Below are positions 20,640 to 31,523 of a stretch of 64,000 bases of DNA, piece by piece. The DNA is from Globisporangium splendens (lineage: Eukaryota > Oomycota > Peronosporomycetes > Pythiales > Pythiaceae), in contig VFIW01000053.1 of NCBI GenBank assembly GCA_006386115.1, positions 62,001-126,000 of the forward strand, given 5' to 3'. The position numbers and the translations under genes are program-made. The notes beneath the pieces are model-generated. The model worked only from the letters and a program-made list of their open reading frames with translations. It made no database searches and had not been told where the DNA came from. The first letter of the stretch is position 1. Every line of letters begins with the position of its first letter.

Positions 20640-22013
20640 TCAAACTCGTGTTACAAATTCTTGCGCTTCGTTTGCCTCGTGCTCGCGCGGCTCTGGCGAC
20701 GGACTTCTCGACGCGCGATTTGCTCGAGAGAGAATCTTGGCGCGCCGCTCGTCTCGTTCATGTGCGCGGTCAATCTGGTGCTGGATGCGGTGCTCCATTG
20801 CCACCGCGCGCTGGTGATCTCGCTCCTGTCGCTCCAACTCGCGGCGCTTGCGTTCGTCTCTTTGGTGCGGAGTGTCCCCAGCAAGAGCTTGCGCGATGTA
20901 GTTCAGTTGGTGCTGGTATCCTGCCAGCTCCTTCACGATCTCTCGCTGCCTGGCTTTGAAGTCCTGATCAGACAGCACAGAGAGCACCTCGACTTCAGGC
21001 TGCGCTGGATCTGTTCGTGTGGCACGGTCTCCAACTTGAAGGTCAGTCGGGTTCACTAGCTGGTCTGGATGTCGTTGTCTGGTTCTCAGCATCTCTACTG
21101 CCTCATCATCACACCGACTGGAGTTGACTTCAGACATTGCAGACTCCGACAGTTTGTGCGCATTGCGCTCATCTTCGACAGACTTTGAGACACCAGCTTC
21201 AGGCTGCACCGAGACTGCTAGCGGTACATGGTCTCCAAGCTGATGGGAAGTCGGCACCTCTGGCTGGTTGGGTTGTCGTTTCTGCGGCTTTTGTACTCCA
21301 TGTTCACAACGACTGGAGTCGACTGCAGGCACTACTGTTTCCTGAACCTTGTGCACAACTTTGGCTGAGTATGAGGCGTTGACGACAGGGTCTGACTGTT
21401 GCTTCATCAGCGGCACGGTCTCTGCCGTGTTTATCCCAACTCCATCAGATGAACCCAAGCTGCTTGTGTTCGCTGTGAGGTCAGTCCTTCTTGGCTGCGG
21501 TATCTGTACCTCACTATCACGACTGCTTGCATTCACTACAGAGACTGATGCCCCACAAGCCTCGATTGCATTGCGATCGTCTTTGATATAATTCGAGCCA
21601 TTAATGACTGGGTATGAGTGTTGCCTCGCCAACGCAACACCAGACGCAACTCCAGATACCAAACTCGACCATCCAACCTTCTCATTGCCAGCAATGACAC
21701 TTCGACTGCCTTCCTCGAAACGCGGATACAGGAAAACACCACCACCAAAGCCTCCTCCACTTGGTGCTACACACTGAGGAGCAGGATCGCGTGTCTCCTT
21801 CAGCATCATGTGTGGATACAGCGCCGATGGGTTCGCAGCAGCGACATGTGCGCTTGTATACGGACTGCTGTACCTCACGGACTGTGCTGAGACCACGGGC
21901 TGGGGCGGCGGCTGGTACACTGGAGATGACACACGTGCATGCGTCTGTAAGAGAGCAGACGGCGCGTCGAACTCGTCGATGAGTTCGGCTTCGTACGCGT
22001 CTTCGTCGTCCAT
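20640..22013 (-). CDS. uncharacterised Ser/Pro/Gln-rich protein with C-terminal coiled coil
   Basis: A single open frame of 457 residues starts at ATG 22013 (MDDEDAYEAELIDEF). The N-terminus is acidic, followed by a long low-complexity region rich in Ser, Val, Gln and Pro. Within residues 170-350 a phrase of about 50 residues (VVNASSRxxE...QPRR... / VNSSRCDDE...RQR) recurs three or four times in degenerate form. The last 110 residues are strongly charged and helical (RQREIVKELAGYQHQL, then RKRRELERQERDHQR), typical of a coiled coil. I do not recognise a family. Long uninterrupted coding over such biased sequence argues that it is real. Confidence 0.6.
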   Translation of the reverse strand: MDDEDAYEAELIDEFDAPSALLQTHARVSSPVYQPPPQPVVSAQSVRYSSPYTSAHVAAANPSALYPHMMLKETRDPAPQCVAPSGGGFGGGVFLYPRFEEGSRSVIAGNEKVGWSSLVSGVASGVALARQHSYPVINGSNYIKDDRNAIEACGASVSVVNASSRDSEVQIPQPRRTDLTANTSSLGSSDGVGINTAETVPLMKQQSDPVVNASYSAKVVHKVQETVVPAVDSSRCEHGVQKPQKRQPNQPEVPTSHQLGDHVPLAVSVQPEAGVSKSVEDERNAHKLSESAMSEVNSSRCDDEAVEMLRTRQRHPDQLVNPTDLQVGDRATRTDPAQPEVEVLSVLSDQDFKARQREIVKELAGYQHQLNYIAQALAGDTPHQRDERKRRELERQERDHQRAVAMEHRIQHQIDRAHERDERRAKILSRANRASRSPSPEPREHEANEAQEFVTRV

Positions 22014-22159
22014 GCTTGATGCTGTTATTTTTTTCTCTTTCTCGATTGCAAAGCTCAATAACACGAAGAATGTTTGTCAGTGAAGAGCACTCGGTTTTTT
22101 ATTTTGGGTGTCTCACCCAATCTAATACGATTCGTGACTTTATGAACCGATTTGTCGAC

Positions 22160-23557
22160 TTAACGGTGGCTTCTTCGTTTGCTGCTGCGACTTCGACTGC
22201 TTCGGCGTCTTCGTTGTCTGTCGGCCGAGCGACTGCGACTCGGACTGCGACTGGCGCTGCGGCTTCGTCTTCTTCGGGAGTACCGGTCTCTGCTGCTGCG
22301 GTCTCGAGACCGACGGCGATGGTCGCGTTCTCGGCTCCGACTTCGGCGCCGACGATCTCCTTCGCGACTTGGACTGCGTCGCTTTGATCGAGGAGGTTGC
22401 TCATCGCGATCACGATCCGCAACTTCCTTATGAGGCTTCAAAGGGTTTGCTTCTGAGGCTGTTTCTGGATTATCGATGCGTCCATGAGTCTTTTCCACTT
22501 GGACTTGACCTTGAGGGGGATTGGAAACAAGTGGTTCCTTCGACACTGGTTCTTGTAGCCTAGCGCTCTCATCTGTCCCCTGTGGCGAGACCTCTTGCTG
22601 TGCGGTTGATGACGATTGCTTTACAGCCACGTCCACCGTCTGCTGCTGTTCTCCAATGCTTCCTTCTTTCATTGGCAAATTGCTGTCATCTTCTGCGTCT
22701 CCATGTTCATCAACGTCTGCATCATTGTCGTCGGCAAACGGGTTGACTTCCGTGAGCGGATCCAGCCACTGCACGCGCTCGCGGTTGTACAACCCCATGA
22801 TCTCGATACTCACGTCATACAACACCTGCTTCTCGACGTCAAACAGCGAGTACCACGTCGGGTTCTCTGGGAGATGCACCTGCAGGAAGCGACTCGCGAG
22901 GAAGATCGCAGCACACGCGATCACTTCGGCCTTGTAGCGCACGCACAGGTCGATGCGGAAGCTGTCGTTGATGAACCCCCAGGCTTTTTGCGCCAACTCC
23001 TGGCTGCCACCGATGATCTTGATGTAGTACAGAATGTACTTGTGCGGGTGCTCCATGACGTTGTACACACTGAAGCCGAGATCGATCAGGATCTGTCGCT
23101 CGACCATGACCAGCCAGTCGCGCCACACGCAGTACGTGCCGCTCTCGAGGTCAAGAAGCTGAGCCTTGGCGCTAGTTTTGCCCGCTTTCCGACGTCGGTA
23201 GAGCGCGTAGAACACTGAGAGCACATCCTTGATGCGCTTCGGACGCTCTTCCACTTTGGCCGCGAGAAACACGCACGCAAACGCGACGCGGAACGCGTCA
23301 AAGTCCCTTAATGACTTGCGGTAGTAGAAGCGCTGCAGCATCGTCTGCGCCGTGACCATTACGACCTGCGGGAGTCGCAGCAGCACGCCAGCCTCCTGGA
23401 TCAGTTCGCAGCCAAAGAAGCGGTGCTCGCGCTCCACAGATGCATGGATACCGTCCTGGGAAGAAGGGGACTGGCGCAGGATGGACGCTGGTAGCAGCAC
23501 GTGCACAGGGACGACGCCGTTAGCGCACGAGCTGTCGCCATGTTCGCGCTCAGCCAT
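22160..23557 (-). CDS. cyclin L (RS-domain cyclin)
   Basis: Intronless, 465 residues. The first cyclin box contains FACVFLAAKVEERPKRIKDV and YNVMEHPHKYI, and the second contains KAWGFINDSFRTDL-like sequence and IACAAIFLASRFLQVHLP, which are typical of cyclin L. The C-terminus is a dense Arg-Ser/Arg-Asp domain (from about residue 395 to the end) that in cyclin L homologues targets nuclear speckles. Cyclin L partners CDK11/CDK10-type kinases in pre-mRNA splicing control. The start at 23557 (MAEREHGDS) is the first ATG with sensible sequence; upstream in-frame codons lack one. The gene is divergent from the methyltransferase gene, with a 249-bp shared promoter. Confidence 0.93.
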   Translation of the reverse strand: MAEREHGDSSCANGVVPVHVLLPASILRQSPSSQDGIHASVEREHRFFGCELIQEAGVLLRLPQVVMVTAQTMLQRFYYRKSLRDFDAFRVAFACVFLAAKVEERPKRIKDVLSVFYALYRRRKAGKTSAKAQLLDLESGTYCVWRDWLVMVERQILIDLGFSVYNVMEHPHKYILYYIKIIGGSQELAQKAWGFINDSFRIDLCVRYKAEVIACAAIFLASRFLQVHLPENPTWYSLFDVEKQVLYDVSIEIMGLYNRERVQWLDPLTEVNPFADDNDADVDEHGDAEDDSNLPMKEGSIGEQQQTVDVAVKQSSSTAQQEVSPQGTDESARLQEPVSKEPLVSNPPQGQVQVEKTHGRIDNPETASEANPLKPHKEVADRDRDEQPPRSKRRSPSREGDRRRRSRSRERDHRRRSRDRSSRDRYSRRRRSRSASRSPSRSRSADRQRRRRSSRSRSSKRRSHR

Positions 23558-23806
23558 TCTGTTTGGCCGTTTTGTTTTGTGTGTGAAATTCACACTGAGA
23601 GAAGTCGAACTGGTTCTTAGCATTCCACAACTCGAAACATCAAACTGTTATATCTGATGCTCAAGTGTTGATCTGGAGCATCCATCATTAGCATGTGGTA
23701 GCATGCGACCTGCTAATTCGATCAAACTGCTTGTCGGCATGCTGCAACCTACAAATCTCAAATAGATACATGGATCGCAGAGCAAGTTGCCCTTTCACTG
23801 GACAAT

Positions 23807-25204
23807 ATGGGAGACGCAGCAATGGAGCAGCAGCAAGACGCAGAGCAGCACCCGGAGGTGCTGGCGCTCACACCTACGAGCAACCCGTATCTGGACTTTT
23901 ACCGCGCGTTCTGCGCCACGCGGCAGCACGAGCTCACCGCGGTGTTCGATCCGGATGTGGACGAGAAGGCACGCATCGAGATGTTTGACGCACTCGATGT
24001 GAGTGTCGCGTGGAAGTACTCGTGGGCGATCCCGGACGAGCGCGCGCTGCGGATCATCAAGCACTACGGACCGGTGCGTTTGTATGTGTATGTGTGTGGC
24101 TATGGCTATGACGTTCAGTCTGATGGATGTCTGTGTGTTCAGATTGTGGAAATGGGTGCTGGGAGTGGCTATTGGTCCAAGTTGCTGGAGCTCCGAGGCG
24201 TCGACATCGTCTGCTACGACCTCCACGTTGCCGACGAAGACGAGGAGAATGGCAAAGAGCGAGAGCAAGGAGAAGAAGACGGCGATGGAGACAATGAGGA
24301 CCATCAGGATGGGTCCGCGCATAACGAAGAAGGTGATGATGAAAATGCTGATGCGGATGGCGATGACGAGCACGATGACGACGAAGACGTAGAAAAAGAC
24401 GGAAGCGCAGTGGATAGACAAGAGGAACAAGAAGAAGGAGAGGGACATGATGGGGATGGCGGCGAGTATGTGGACGAAGAAGACGACGACGAAGAAGTCG
24501 AAGTGGAGCAGATTTACTGGACCAACGTGCTCCAAGGAACGCCAAAGGTGAGTCTGGAGTTGCCAGCTTCTATTGATTGACGCAAAACTTGGAGCATGTG
24601 GTTTCATGTGATTCAACACTGATATCTGTGTGTGTGTTGTATGTTTTGGTGTGTAGGACCTTCGCAAGCACTCGGACCGCACGCTGTTCCTCTGCTACCC
24701 CGACGACTTTGAAGACAGCAGCGAGTCCATGGCGCTCCAGAGTCTGTACAACTACTCTGGCGACACGGTGATCCACGTCGGCGAGCTCTTTAGCCAGAGT
24801 GTGTGTCTCCCAGGTCCATGGTGCGCTATAAAGCTTGTCTTGTCGTCGTTGACCATATCATTGACTCAGTGCGTCCTGCTGACACTGTCACTTACGTTTC
24901 GAATCTCAGGGGCCGCACCTCGGCGCAGGAATTCCAAGTGCACCTCGTGTCTGTGTTCCACAAAGTGCTGCAAGTGCCGTTGCCCTCATGGCACTCGAGC
25001 GTCGACACGCTGACCGTGTGGAAGCGCACCAAGCCGTGCATGATGCGCGGCGGCGTGTACGCGTTCATCCCGGCCGAAGAGCGACTGGATCTCGTCGAAG
25101 CGTGTGCGAGCACGCGGCATTTACTCGAAGCGAATGAAAATGACGACGAAAACTCGTCATCAAAGAAGAAAAACGCCAAGAGACAAAAGCGCGATCGCTC
25201 CTGA
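23807..25204 (+). CDS. Rossmann-fold SAM-dependent methyltransferase-like protein with long acidic insert
   Basis: Four exons, 23807-24073, 24143-24547, 24657-24802 and 24910-25204, give 370 residues. Exon 2 opens with motif I, IVEMGAGSGYWSKLLE, and motif II ending in VCYDL, characteristic of class I SAM methyltransferases. Immediately afterwards about 90 residues are almost entirely Asp, Glu and Gly, then folding resumes with QIYWTNVLQG. Exon 3 has LFLCYPDDFEDSS and a strand ending in VGELF. The last exon has QVPLPSWHSSVDTLTVWKR and a Lys-rich tail. The end of exon 3 is set at 24802 because that phase joins the conserved last exon. Similar domains occur widely in protists and algae with unknown substrate. 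The ATG at 23807 is the first in frame. Confidence 0.8.
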
Positions 25205-25406
25205 GATGTGTAAGTAGCCCATGCACTTGACCCTATCCAACAAGGTAAACAAGGTGCAAATAGAAGGAACTCTGTCGACCAATCAGTGTCCCTGTGGTTA
25301 TGGCAAGCGGAGCTGTCTGAGAATAAGAAAGTTGTAGTCTGGGGACAAGCAGACGAACGGAGTCGCTGCTTCCCACAGTCATCAATAGGAGTGATACTGT
25401 AGCAGC

Positions 25407-26422
25407 ATGAAAAGTCCGAAGCGGTCGGCGCTGGCATACCAGGTTGAGTACCAGTTTGGCGACGGCAATGTGCTCACAGCGACTTTCCACGAAGAGCTCC
25501 GGTTGCGCAACGAAGCGCGCATCCGAAATGCTCAGCCAGCGACTCAGAGACGCGACATCTGCGTCAGCGACGACAACCCGTTCGTTAACAACGCGAAGCG
25601 AATCCAGCAGGACCAAGGTAGGAAGGGGCTCTAGGTATACACACAACTCAGCCTATGTCGATTTCGCTCTGGTATCCTTGACAATTCTGCTTACTGTTGT
25701 ATGTTCGCTTGTCAGATCGGCAGAGCGTGGTCGCGCAGCACAACCTGATCTTGCTCGACCGTCTCGTGGAAATCCACACGCGCTCCGTGCCCAAGCAGTT
25801 TGACGTGTCCCACCTCTCGGACGAGATCCTCAATGCGCCGCGCGCATCGAACGCGCAGCTTCGTCGTCGCCAGCAAGCTAAAATCGATGCCGAGAACCTG
25901 CAAATGCAAGCGCGACTGCACAACACCACGGGCACCTTCAACACGCAGCAGCTTGCAGCGGATGCAGAGAGGCATCGGTACTTCTCCGACCAGATCTCGA
26001 AAGTTGGGCGACGACGCAAAGTGAAGCAGATCTGCCAGGCGCTCGGTGAGCAACAGCGACAGCAAAACAACCTGAGGATGCGTCTACCTCAAGATAATTC
26101 ACTTCTCGTTGGCCAGGATCGGGTCGGTGAGCGAGAACGAGCCCTAATGTTCGACCAGCCAGCGTTCAACTGCTACTACGAGGCAGAGAGCGACGCAGAG
26201 CCCTGCTTGCGTGGGAGCAAGAGCCTGGGTCGCCTCGATCAAACCAAGAAGACAGGTTTTTCGGCACCACGCGCACAACATAAAGACTACACCATGAGCA
26301 AACTCCCCCAATTGAGCCACCATGGCGCACACATGGCACCCGGGTGCTTCCCGACGCTCACCAACACGACCAAGCGCATCAGCGCGCTTGATCTGCCTCG
26401 GCACTTGGGACCACTCAAATGA
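25407..26422 (+). CDS. CFAP97 / hemingway-like cilia- and flagella-associated protein
   Basis: Two exons, 25407-25617 and 25716-26422 (phase 1, 98-nt intron), encode 305 residues. The diagnostic block spans the junction: NPFVNNAKRIQQDQ, then VAQHNLILLDRLVEIHTR, which matches the CFAP97-type pattern (helix with N-x-x-LL-x-R-x-x-x-I). The rest is basic, helical and Gln/Arg-rich, with an extended C-terminal tail. CFAP97 relatives are needed for axoneme assembly in animals. In an oomycete this points to zoospore flagella. The frame is intact. Confidence 0.65.
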
Positions 26423-26799
26423 CACCACTTCGATCTGGCGCTTGATCAGTTGTGGCAACCATTATCGAAATCAAAACCGACTGGTTTGGCTTGCTGTGAA
26501 GGGTAGATTTGGCGCTTGGTGTTGAATATTCGTTGTCCCTTGAGGGAGTTTGCCTAATTCCGTTGTCATTTCAGTGCCAACGGACTTTGGCGGTTGACGC
26601 ACTTTGACTGAGAAGGAGGTTCTCGCTGACACCATTCGGCAGCGGTGTGCGTGTGGGTGCCTTTCCCTTCCTTCTGGTCCGATTGCGTGCAAGGCGACGA
26701 ACAGCTGGGGATACTCTATCATCACGGATCCAGCCACAGCAAATACGTCTTCCACCCTCCGACCCGGGTGTCGTTGTGGTCAATCGTGGTCGATTCCAG

Positions 26800-28126
26800 G
26801 CGTCGACCAAGACGTCAGGCTCAAAGCACGTGCCCTATCGGGACTCGAAACTCACACGACTGCTGCAGGACGGTCTCGGTGGCAACACCAAGACCAAGAT
26901 CATCGCGACGCTCTCGCCGTCCATAGACTGCATCCACGAGTCCATCTCGACGCTCAAGTTTGCCGACCGCGCCAAGCAGGTCATGGTGCTCGTGCGCATG
27001 AACGAGCAGCGCGAGATCGACCCCGCGTACGTCGAGAAGCTCCAGGACGAGCTCGAGCAACTGCGTGAAGTCGTGCGACTTCTGCGTTCTTCTTCGTCCT
27101 CGTCGTCCAGTGACAACAACAATAATGCCGACGAGCACGACAACGATTTGTGAAGTCGTTTGGTGCGTGTGCTGAACGAAAACACCGAGTTGAAGCGCCA
27201 AACAGAGAAACAGCGGCAAGAATTGGAACAACTACGGCGCCAACGTGGCAGTGGTGGACAAGCAACAAACGGTTCGCAGAGCGTGGAGTTGTTGGATCCG
27301 AGTGTGCAGCTCGCCAAGCAGGTACGCACTATACAGATTTGTGTATGTATTTGCCATCCCAAAGAGCCAACCGAGTTTGTTGAATGCGTTCTCTGTGTTT
27401 AGCAACTGGGAGTACCTTGCGACAACTGAAAGACGCATCGGATCGCTTTTTCCGGTTTGAGATCGAAGAGGATGAGCTCAAGAGTATCCACACCAAGGTG
27501 TTCCAGCAAGCGCCGATCAGCACAACTGGTTCCGCTGGAGGAGCAACAGGGGACAGAAAAGCACTTTTTCCACGAGTCTCACGGAACCCAAGCCACGTAT
27601 GTCCTTCTCGTTTGGTCCCGATTTACTCGACTCAATTAACTCACGACTTTGTCTTCGTTCTTGTATCCACAAAGCGTCGATGATGCGATCGCCAGGCTCG
27701 TTCACCTCATCTTTCTCAGCAGCGAATGCTTCGACTATCAAAGGCACACCCACAGCAGCGCCAGATCTACTCTATCGAGTACGCGGACGAGGCATGTCGC
27801 TCTCGGAGCCATCGAGCGGTTCAGGCGACTGGAAACGCGACAGCGGAGCCCTCCAGAATGGAAAACCTGCAGCAGTCGTGGACGTCGAGAGAGAGTTTGT
27901 GCTGTCGCGGAAAGCGATCGAGAAGCAGACAAAGTTGCAGAATTGGCTCGTGAAAAAAGAAAAACGCGAGTTGCTCAAACTGCAGCAGGAACAACAATTC
28001 CTCGAAGAACAGCGGCGCGCGGTCGCCGAGAAGGACGCGAAGTTCTACAAACACGCGGCGGCGACCAAGAAGAAACTCTTATCTGCAGCCTCAGCGAGTT
28101 CAAAGCCGTCAACGGCCGAGGTGTAG
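26800..28126 (+). pseudogene. decayed kinesin heavy chain (motor fragment plus coiled coil)
   Basis: From about 26820 the sequence has the end of a kinesin motor domain: HVPYRDSKLTRLLQDGLGGN (L12-alpha5 region), KIIATLSPS and ESISTLKFADRAKQV, followed by a neck-like coiled coil (VEKLQDELEQLREVV). Everything upstream of this, including the P-loop and switch regions, is missing. A Ser/Asn tract leads to an in-frame TGA at 27151-27153, after which coiled-coil sequence resumes in the same frame (ENTELKRQTEKQRQELEQL). Further pieces in different frames extend to 28126, ending with a Lys/Glu-rich helix. Some frame changes could be introns, but the missing motor and the TGA make this a pseudogene. 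The neck resembles kinesin-9/KIF9 types, weakly. Confidence 0.65.
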
Positions 28127-28241
28127 TGTAGAGAAAAGTAGGAAACACATCTATCTATTTATTATTGTGGCACATGGTAAAAGTCACTCAGTGCATGAGA
28201 GTTAAGTGTCTTCACGCATCGCTTCCTCTGCCACTACCTCA

Positions 28242-29642
28242 CTACATCACGCCGAGCTGCACATTGGAGAAGACCGTGCCCTTGCTCGAGGTGATGGCGA
28301 CAGTCTTCTGGCGACGTCCGATCGAGTCGAGTGTGATTTTGTTCTGGTGCTTGACCTCCGGGTGCTGCACGGTCTCGAACGCTAGCGCCGCGTGTGCCTC
28401 TGTCGCGAACGTGACGTTGCACGAGCCGCGGTTCTGGTTGGGCAGCCACTTGATCGCCTCCACGGCGCTCGGCACGATCTTGGCGTGCTGCACGAAAAAA
28501 CTCTCAATATCGTGGCTCGAGACACCCTTCGGGATGCGGTGCAGCCGCAGACGGCAGGAGCGCGCGACCGCCGCGTCAGACTTGATTACAGGAGCCGCAG
28601 GCGCAGCGGCAACAGCAGGAGCTACTGAAGTAGCAACAGCGACGGCAGTCGACTCTGCCGCTGGTGCTGCACCGGTCACCAGGCTGAGATCAAATGCCGT
28701 GGGCTGGTACTCTGCCGGTCCCGAGTACGGTGCACGCACGGGACGCTCAGGACGCTCTGGACGCTCCTTTGGACCATGGAGCTCGAGCGACGACGGGATG
28801 ATGGCACCCGTCGGGTTGCGCGCCGCGTACTTGGCCGCGAGCATCGACGCCTGCGCATCGATCGTACTATCGTGGCCGTCGGGCATCTCAAAGTTGAGCA
28901 GGAACTTGGTCAGACACTTGAGTCCGGGCGTGTTGCGCAGCGGGTCGCCTCCTTTGCGCTGGTAGATCATCGCCGTGTCGATGACGCGCGTGTGGTCGAT
29001 GCGCAAACTCTTGAGGTCACCGTGCAGCGAGTGGCCCACGAGGATCGTGTCGCTGTTGATGTACTTGAGCAGCTGCTTCTGCGCCTTGGCGACCGAGATC
29101 TTGGACTGCGCGATCATCTCGGGTGTGATGCCATGGATGTCGGTCTTCGGATCCAGCATCCGGTACCCTTTCTCGGGCTGGTGCACGATGTAGTCCGAAA
29201 TAATACTGCGGATCATGTCGTCGCCGTCCACGGCCGACACGCGACAGAGCGCATTCGATACCCGGTCATTCTCGCGGCTGTACGGCGCGATGACGCACAT
29301 CTCACAATCCACCGCGACGATACGCAGGTGCGAGCTCTTCTTCTTGCTCTTGGTCTTGACCCAGCCTTTCTCTTCGCTCGAAGGGAACGTGTAGAACTTC
29401 TTGAAGTTCGGGTGCGCCTGTGTGAGCGTCACGAGCTTCTCGTACTCGGCGTCGGTCGCGTCGTAGCTCAGGTCCGACGTGAGCAGGTTGATCATCACAT
29501 CCTTCGCGATCGACGCCACGTGCTCCACGCGCTGCTTCTTGGACATGTGAGCGGTAGGCGCAGCAGCAGAGGCAGCAGAGGCGCTCAGCTTGCGCTTCTT
29601 GCCGCCAGCAACGGCAGCAGCTACAGGCGCGACCATCAGCAT
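28242..29642 (-). CDS. REXO/Rex-type DEDDh RNA exonuclease with C-terminal RRM-like domain
   Basis: Intronless, 466 residues. The exonuclease domain has motif Exo I in IVAVDCEMC, the substrate loop DPKTDIHGITPEMI, Exo II in LVGHSLHGDLKSLRI, and Exo III in HDSTIDAQASM, all with catalytic acids present. Rex1/Rexo-type enzymes trim 3' ends of 5S rRNA, tRNA and snRNA precursors in the nucleus. A Ser/Ala/Pro linker leads to a C-terminal domain of about 85 residues (RLRLHRIPKGVSSHDIESFF ... NVTFATEAHAALA) that looks like an RRM. A Lys-rich stretch at the N-terminus (GGKKRKL) may be a nuclear localisation signal. The start at 29642 is the first ATG of the frame. The gene is divergent from the Ap4A phosphorylase gene. 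Confidence 0.92.
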   Translation of the reverse strand: MLMVAPVAAAVAGGKKRKLSASAASAAAPTAHMSKKQRVEHVASIAKDVMINLLTSDLSYDATDAEYEKLVTLTQAHPNFKKFYTFPSSEEKGWVKTKSKKKSSHLRIVAVDCEMCVIAPYSRENDRVSNALCRVSAVDGDDMIRSIISDYIVHQPEKGYRMLDPKTDIHGITPEMIAQSKISVAKAQKQLLKYINSDTILVGHSLHGDLKSLRIDHTRVIDTAMIYQRKGGDPLRNTPGLKCLTKFLLNFEMPDGHDSTIDAQASMLAAKYAARNPTGAIIPSSLELHGPKERPERPERPVRAPYSGPAEYQPTAFDLSLVTGAAPAAESTAVAVATSVAPAVAAAPAAPVIKSDAAVARSCRLRLHRIPKGVSSHDIESFFVQHAKIVPSAVEAIKWLPNQNRGSCNVTFATEAHAALAFETVQHPEVKHQNKITLDSIGRRQKTVAITSSKGTVFSNVQLGVM

Positions 29643-29694
29643 GTTCTTGTGCGCAATAGGCAAATTGCGACTTTGCCAAAGCGAGTCAGCCACA

Positions 29695-29726
29695 GCCAAT
29701 CAGACGAATATTCATCTATGATTGGC
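29695..29726. promoter_or_regulatory. inverted CCAAT pair in a divergent promoter
   Basis: GCCAATCA at 29695-29702 and TGATTGGC at 29719-29726 form a perfect 8-bp inverted repeat with a 16-bp spacer. It lies in the 274-bp space between the start codons of the exonuclease (-) and the phosphorylase (+). The same arrangement occurs upstream of the ADP/ATP carrier. A bidirectional NF-Y-type element is inferred. Confidence 0.4.
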
Positions 29727-29916
29727 CATAAGTGAATGTTCCATTCAGATCTGATTTGCTGAAAATATTGTCCCTCTATTCGTCATAACTGATAGATTAT
29801 GATGTTGGATAGTCTATTTTCTTCCAGTGTCAAGAAACAGTGCGGATACTTGAGTGCCGTGACACTCAGCAATTTGATACTTTTGTGTCAAAACTCGCAT
29901 TTAAGTGGCAAAGAGG

Positions 29917-31220
29917 ATGCGGAAGACCGTGCTGGAGGTGACGCAGCGCGCGACGCAGACGCAGGCGCTCAAGAAGATCACGGCGGGCCACGAGTTGCTG
30001 CCGCCTGCGGAGAACGGTATCCGGTACGTTCTCTTCCAGGCGCAGACTGCGAACCAGAAGCCAGTGGCGTCTGCGCCAGCAGCAACAGCAACCGAGTCGC
30101 CAGCACCAGAGAAGAAGCCGTTCCACGATCCGTTCGCGAAGGAGCATCTAGAGCAGGATCTGTTCATCACGCAGCTCCACGGCACGCACAACCTGGTGCT
30201 CAACAAGTTCAACGTCGTGGACGAGCACGTGGTGCTCCCGACCATCGAGTTTGAGGAGCAGGAGACGCCGCTGAGCAAGGCGGACTTCCGCGCCATGTGG
30301 ACCGCCATGGGCTCCTTGGACGCGTTCGCGTTCTTCAACTGCGGCTACGAAAGCGGTGCAAGGTGAGTTACACATGTGTCGTGCGCTGGTCGTAGTGGGG
30401 ATCTATTTTATTCGTTTAATTTCCTCATGCTGTTGTGTTTATCCGTTGCTGACTTTGCCAGTCAACCTCACAAGCACATGCAGCTCATTTCGTACCCGTC
30501 CATGAAGAGCTACACCAACTTGGACATGGTAAACGTGCAATGCAACAACGCGTAGTCCCATCGACTTGCAAGCACACTGACGTTGTATTCCCAATATGTA
30601 CATATCGTCACGCAGCCACCACTGCTTCAGTTCATCCACGACCGCCTGCAGACTGAAGCCAGCGATGGCACCGTCCACTTACGCGAACTTCCCTTTTTCC
30701 ATTTCCTCCACCGAATCGATCTTCCAGCGGATATTGACGACCAAGTTGCTGCTGGTACGTAAAACTGTTTCTAGTATGGTGCCATTTGTTTATGCGCTTT
30801 ATGCGCTAGTGGTCAGTTGCCTTTTCCCCCAGCATGAACCCATCGGCAGAATGGTACTCCGCTCCTGATTGGGGGATGCATGCATGCTCTTGTCAAGACT
30901 GGACACTAACGTATGCATGGTACACAGACCAGCTGCACGCGATCTACGCAACCGTGCTGCAGCAGCTGAACGCGAAAGAGTATCCCGGTCAAGAAGCCAT
31001 GTCGACGACAACCGCAGGCCGCTTTGTGGCGTACAACCTGCTGCTGACCAAGTCGTTCCTGTTCGTGATCCCGCGCAAGACGCAGCGCTTTAATGGGATT
31101 GAAGTCAACGCGATCGGCTTCATCGGCTCGTTCTTCGTGCGCAACGACGAGCAGCGCGCGTTCTTCCAGACCCAGGGTCCCATGGAGCTCCTGCGTCAAG
31201 TCACCTTCCCGCCCATGTAA
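29917..31220 (+). CDS. Ap4A phosphorylase / ATP adenylyltransferase (Apa1/Apa2-like)
   Basis: Four exons, 29917-30362, 30462-30528, 30616-30754 and 30928-31220, give 314 residues. The enzyme cleaves diadenosine tetraphosphate with phosphate to ADP and ATP. The HIT-superfamily active site is split by an intron: the first exon ends just before SQPHKHMQLISYP, which has the catalytic His pattern of Apa1/2. The last exon has the family C-terminal signature, YNLLLTKSFLFVIPR, then VNAIGFIGSFFV and GPMELLRQVTFP. Length matches yeast Apa1/2 closely. The ATG at 29917 is the first ATG of the frame, and introns of 99, 87 and 173 nt have canonical ends. Confidence 0.92.
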
Positions 31221-31523
31221 ATCAAACCAAATTCAAACCAGCAAATGCCACCAAAGCAAATAAACTGTTGGTGGACAAATAAAAACAAAAGGCGCAAGTT
31301 TTGTCGGTGACAAAATGGATTGGGTGGGTTTGTTTCGATTGGGGAATAAATAATACTGGGGTGTTGGACGAGGCTGACAACCATTTTGTCTGCGCTTCTG
31401 TGGTGAGGTGGGGTGGTCACTACTAAATACTAAACTAACTTGGAGAAAATGGGGGTTCCAGCTGAGCACTTCGTTCGTGGACGGCCAGGCGGATGCATGA
31501 ATGAATAGAGAGAGACCTCATCC

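Noticed and set aside
23687..23717. ATTAGCA...TGCTAAT inverted repeat in the cyclin L / methyltransferase promoter
   Set aside because: Seven base pairs with a 17-bp spacer is expected by chance in a window of this size and has no second occurrence.
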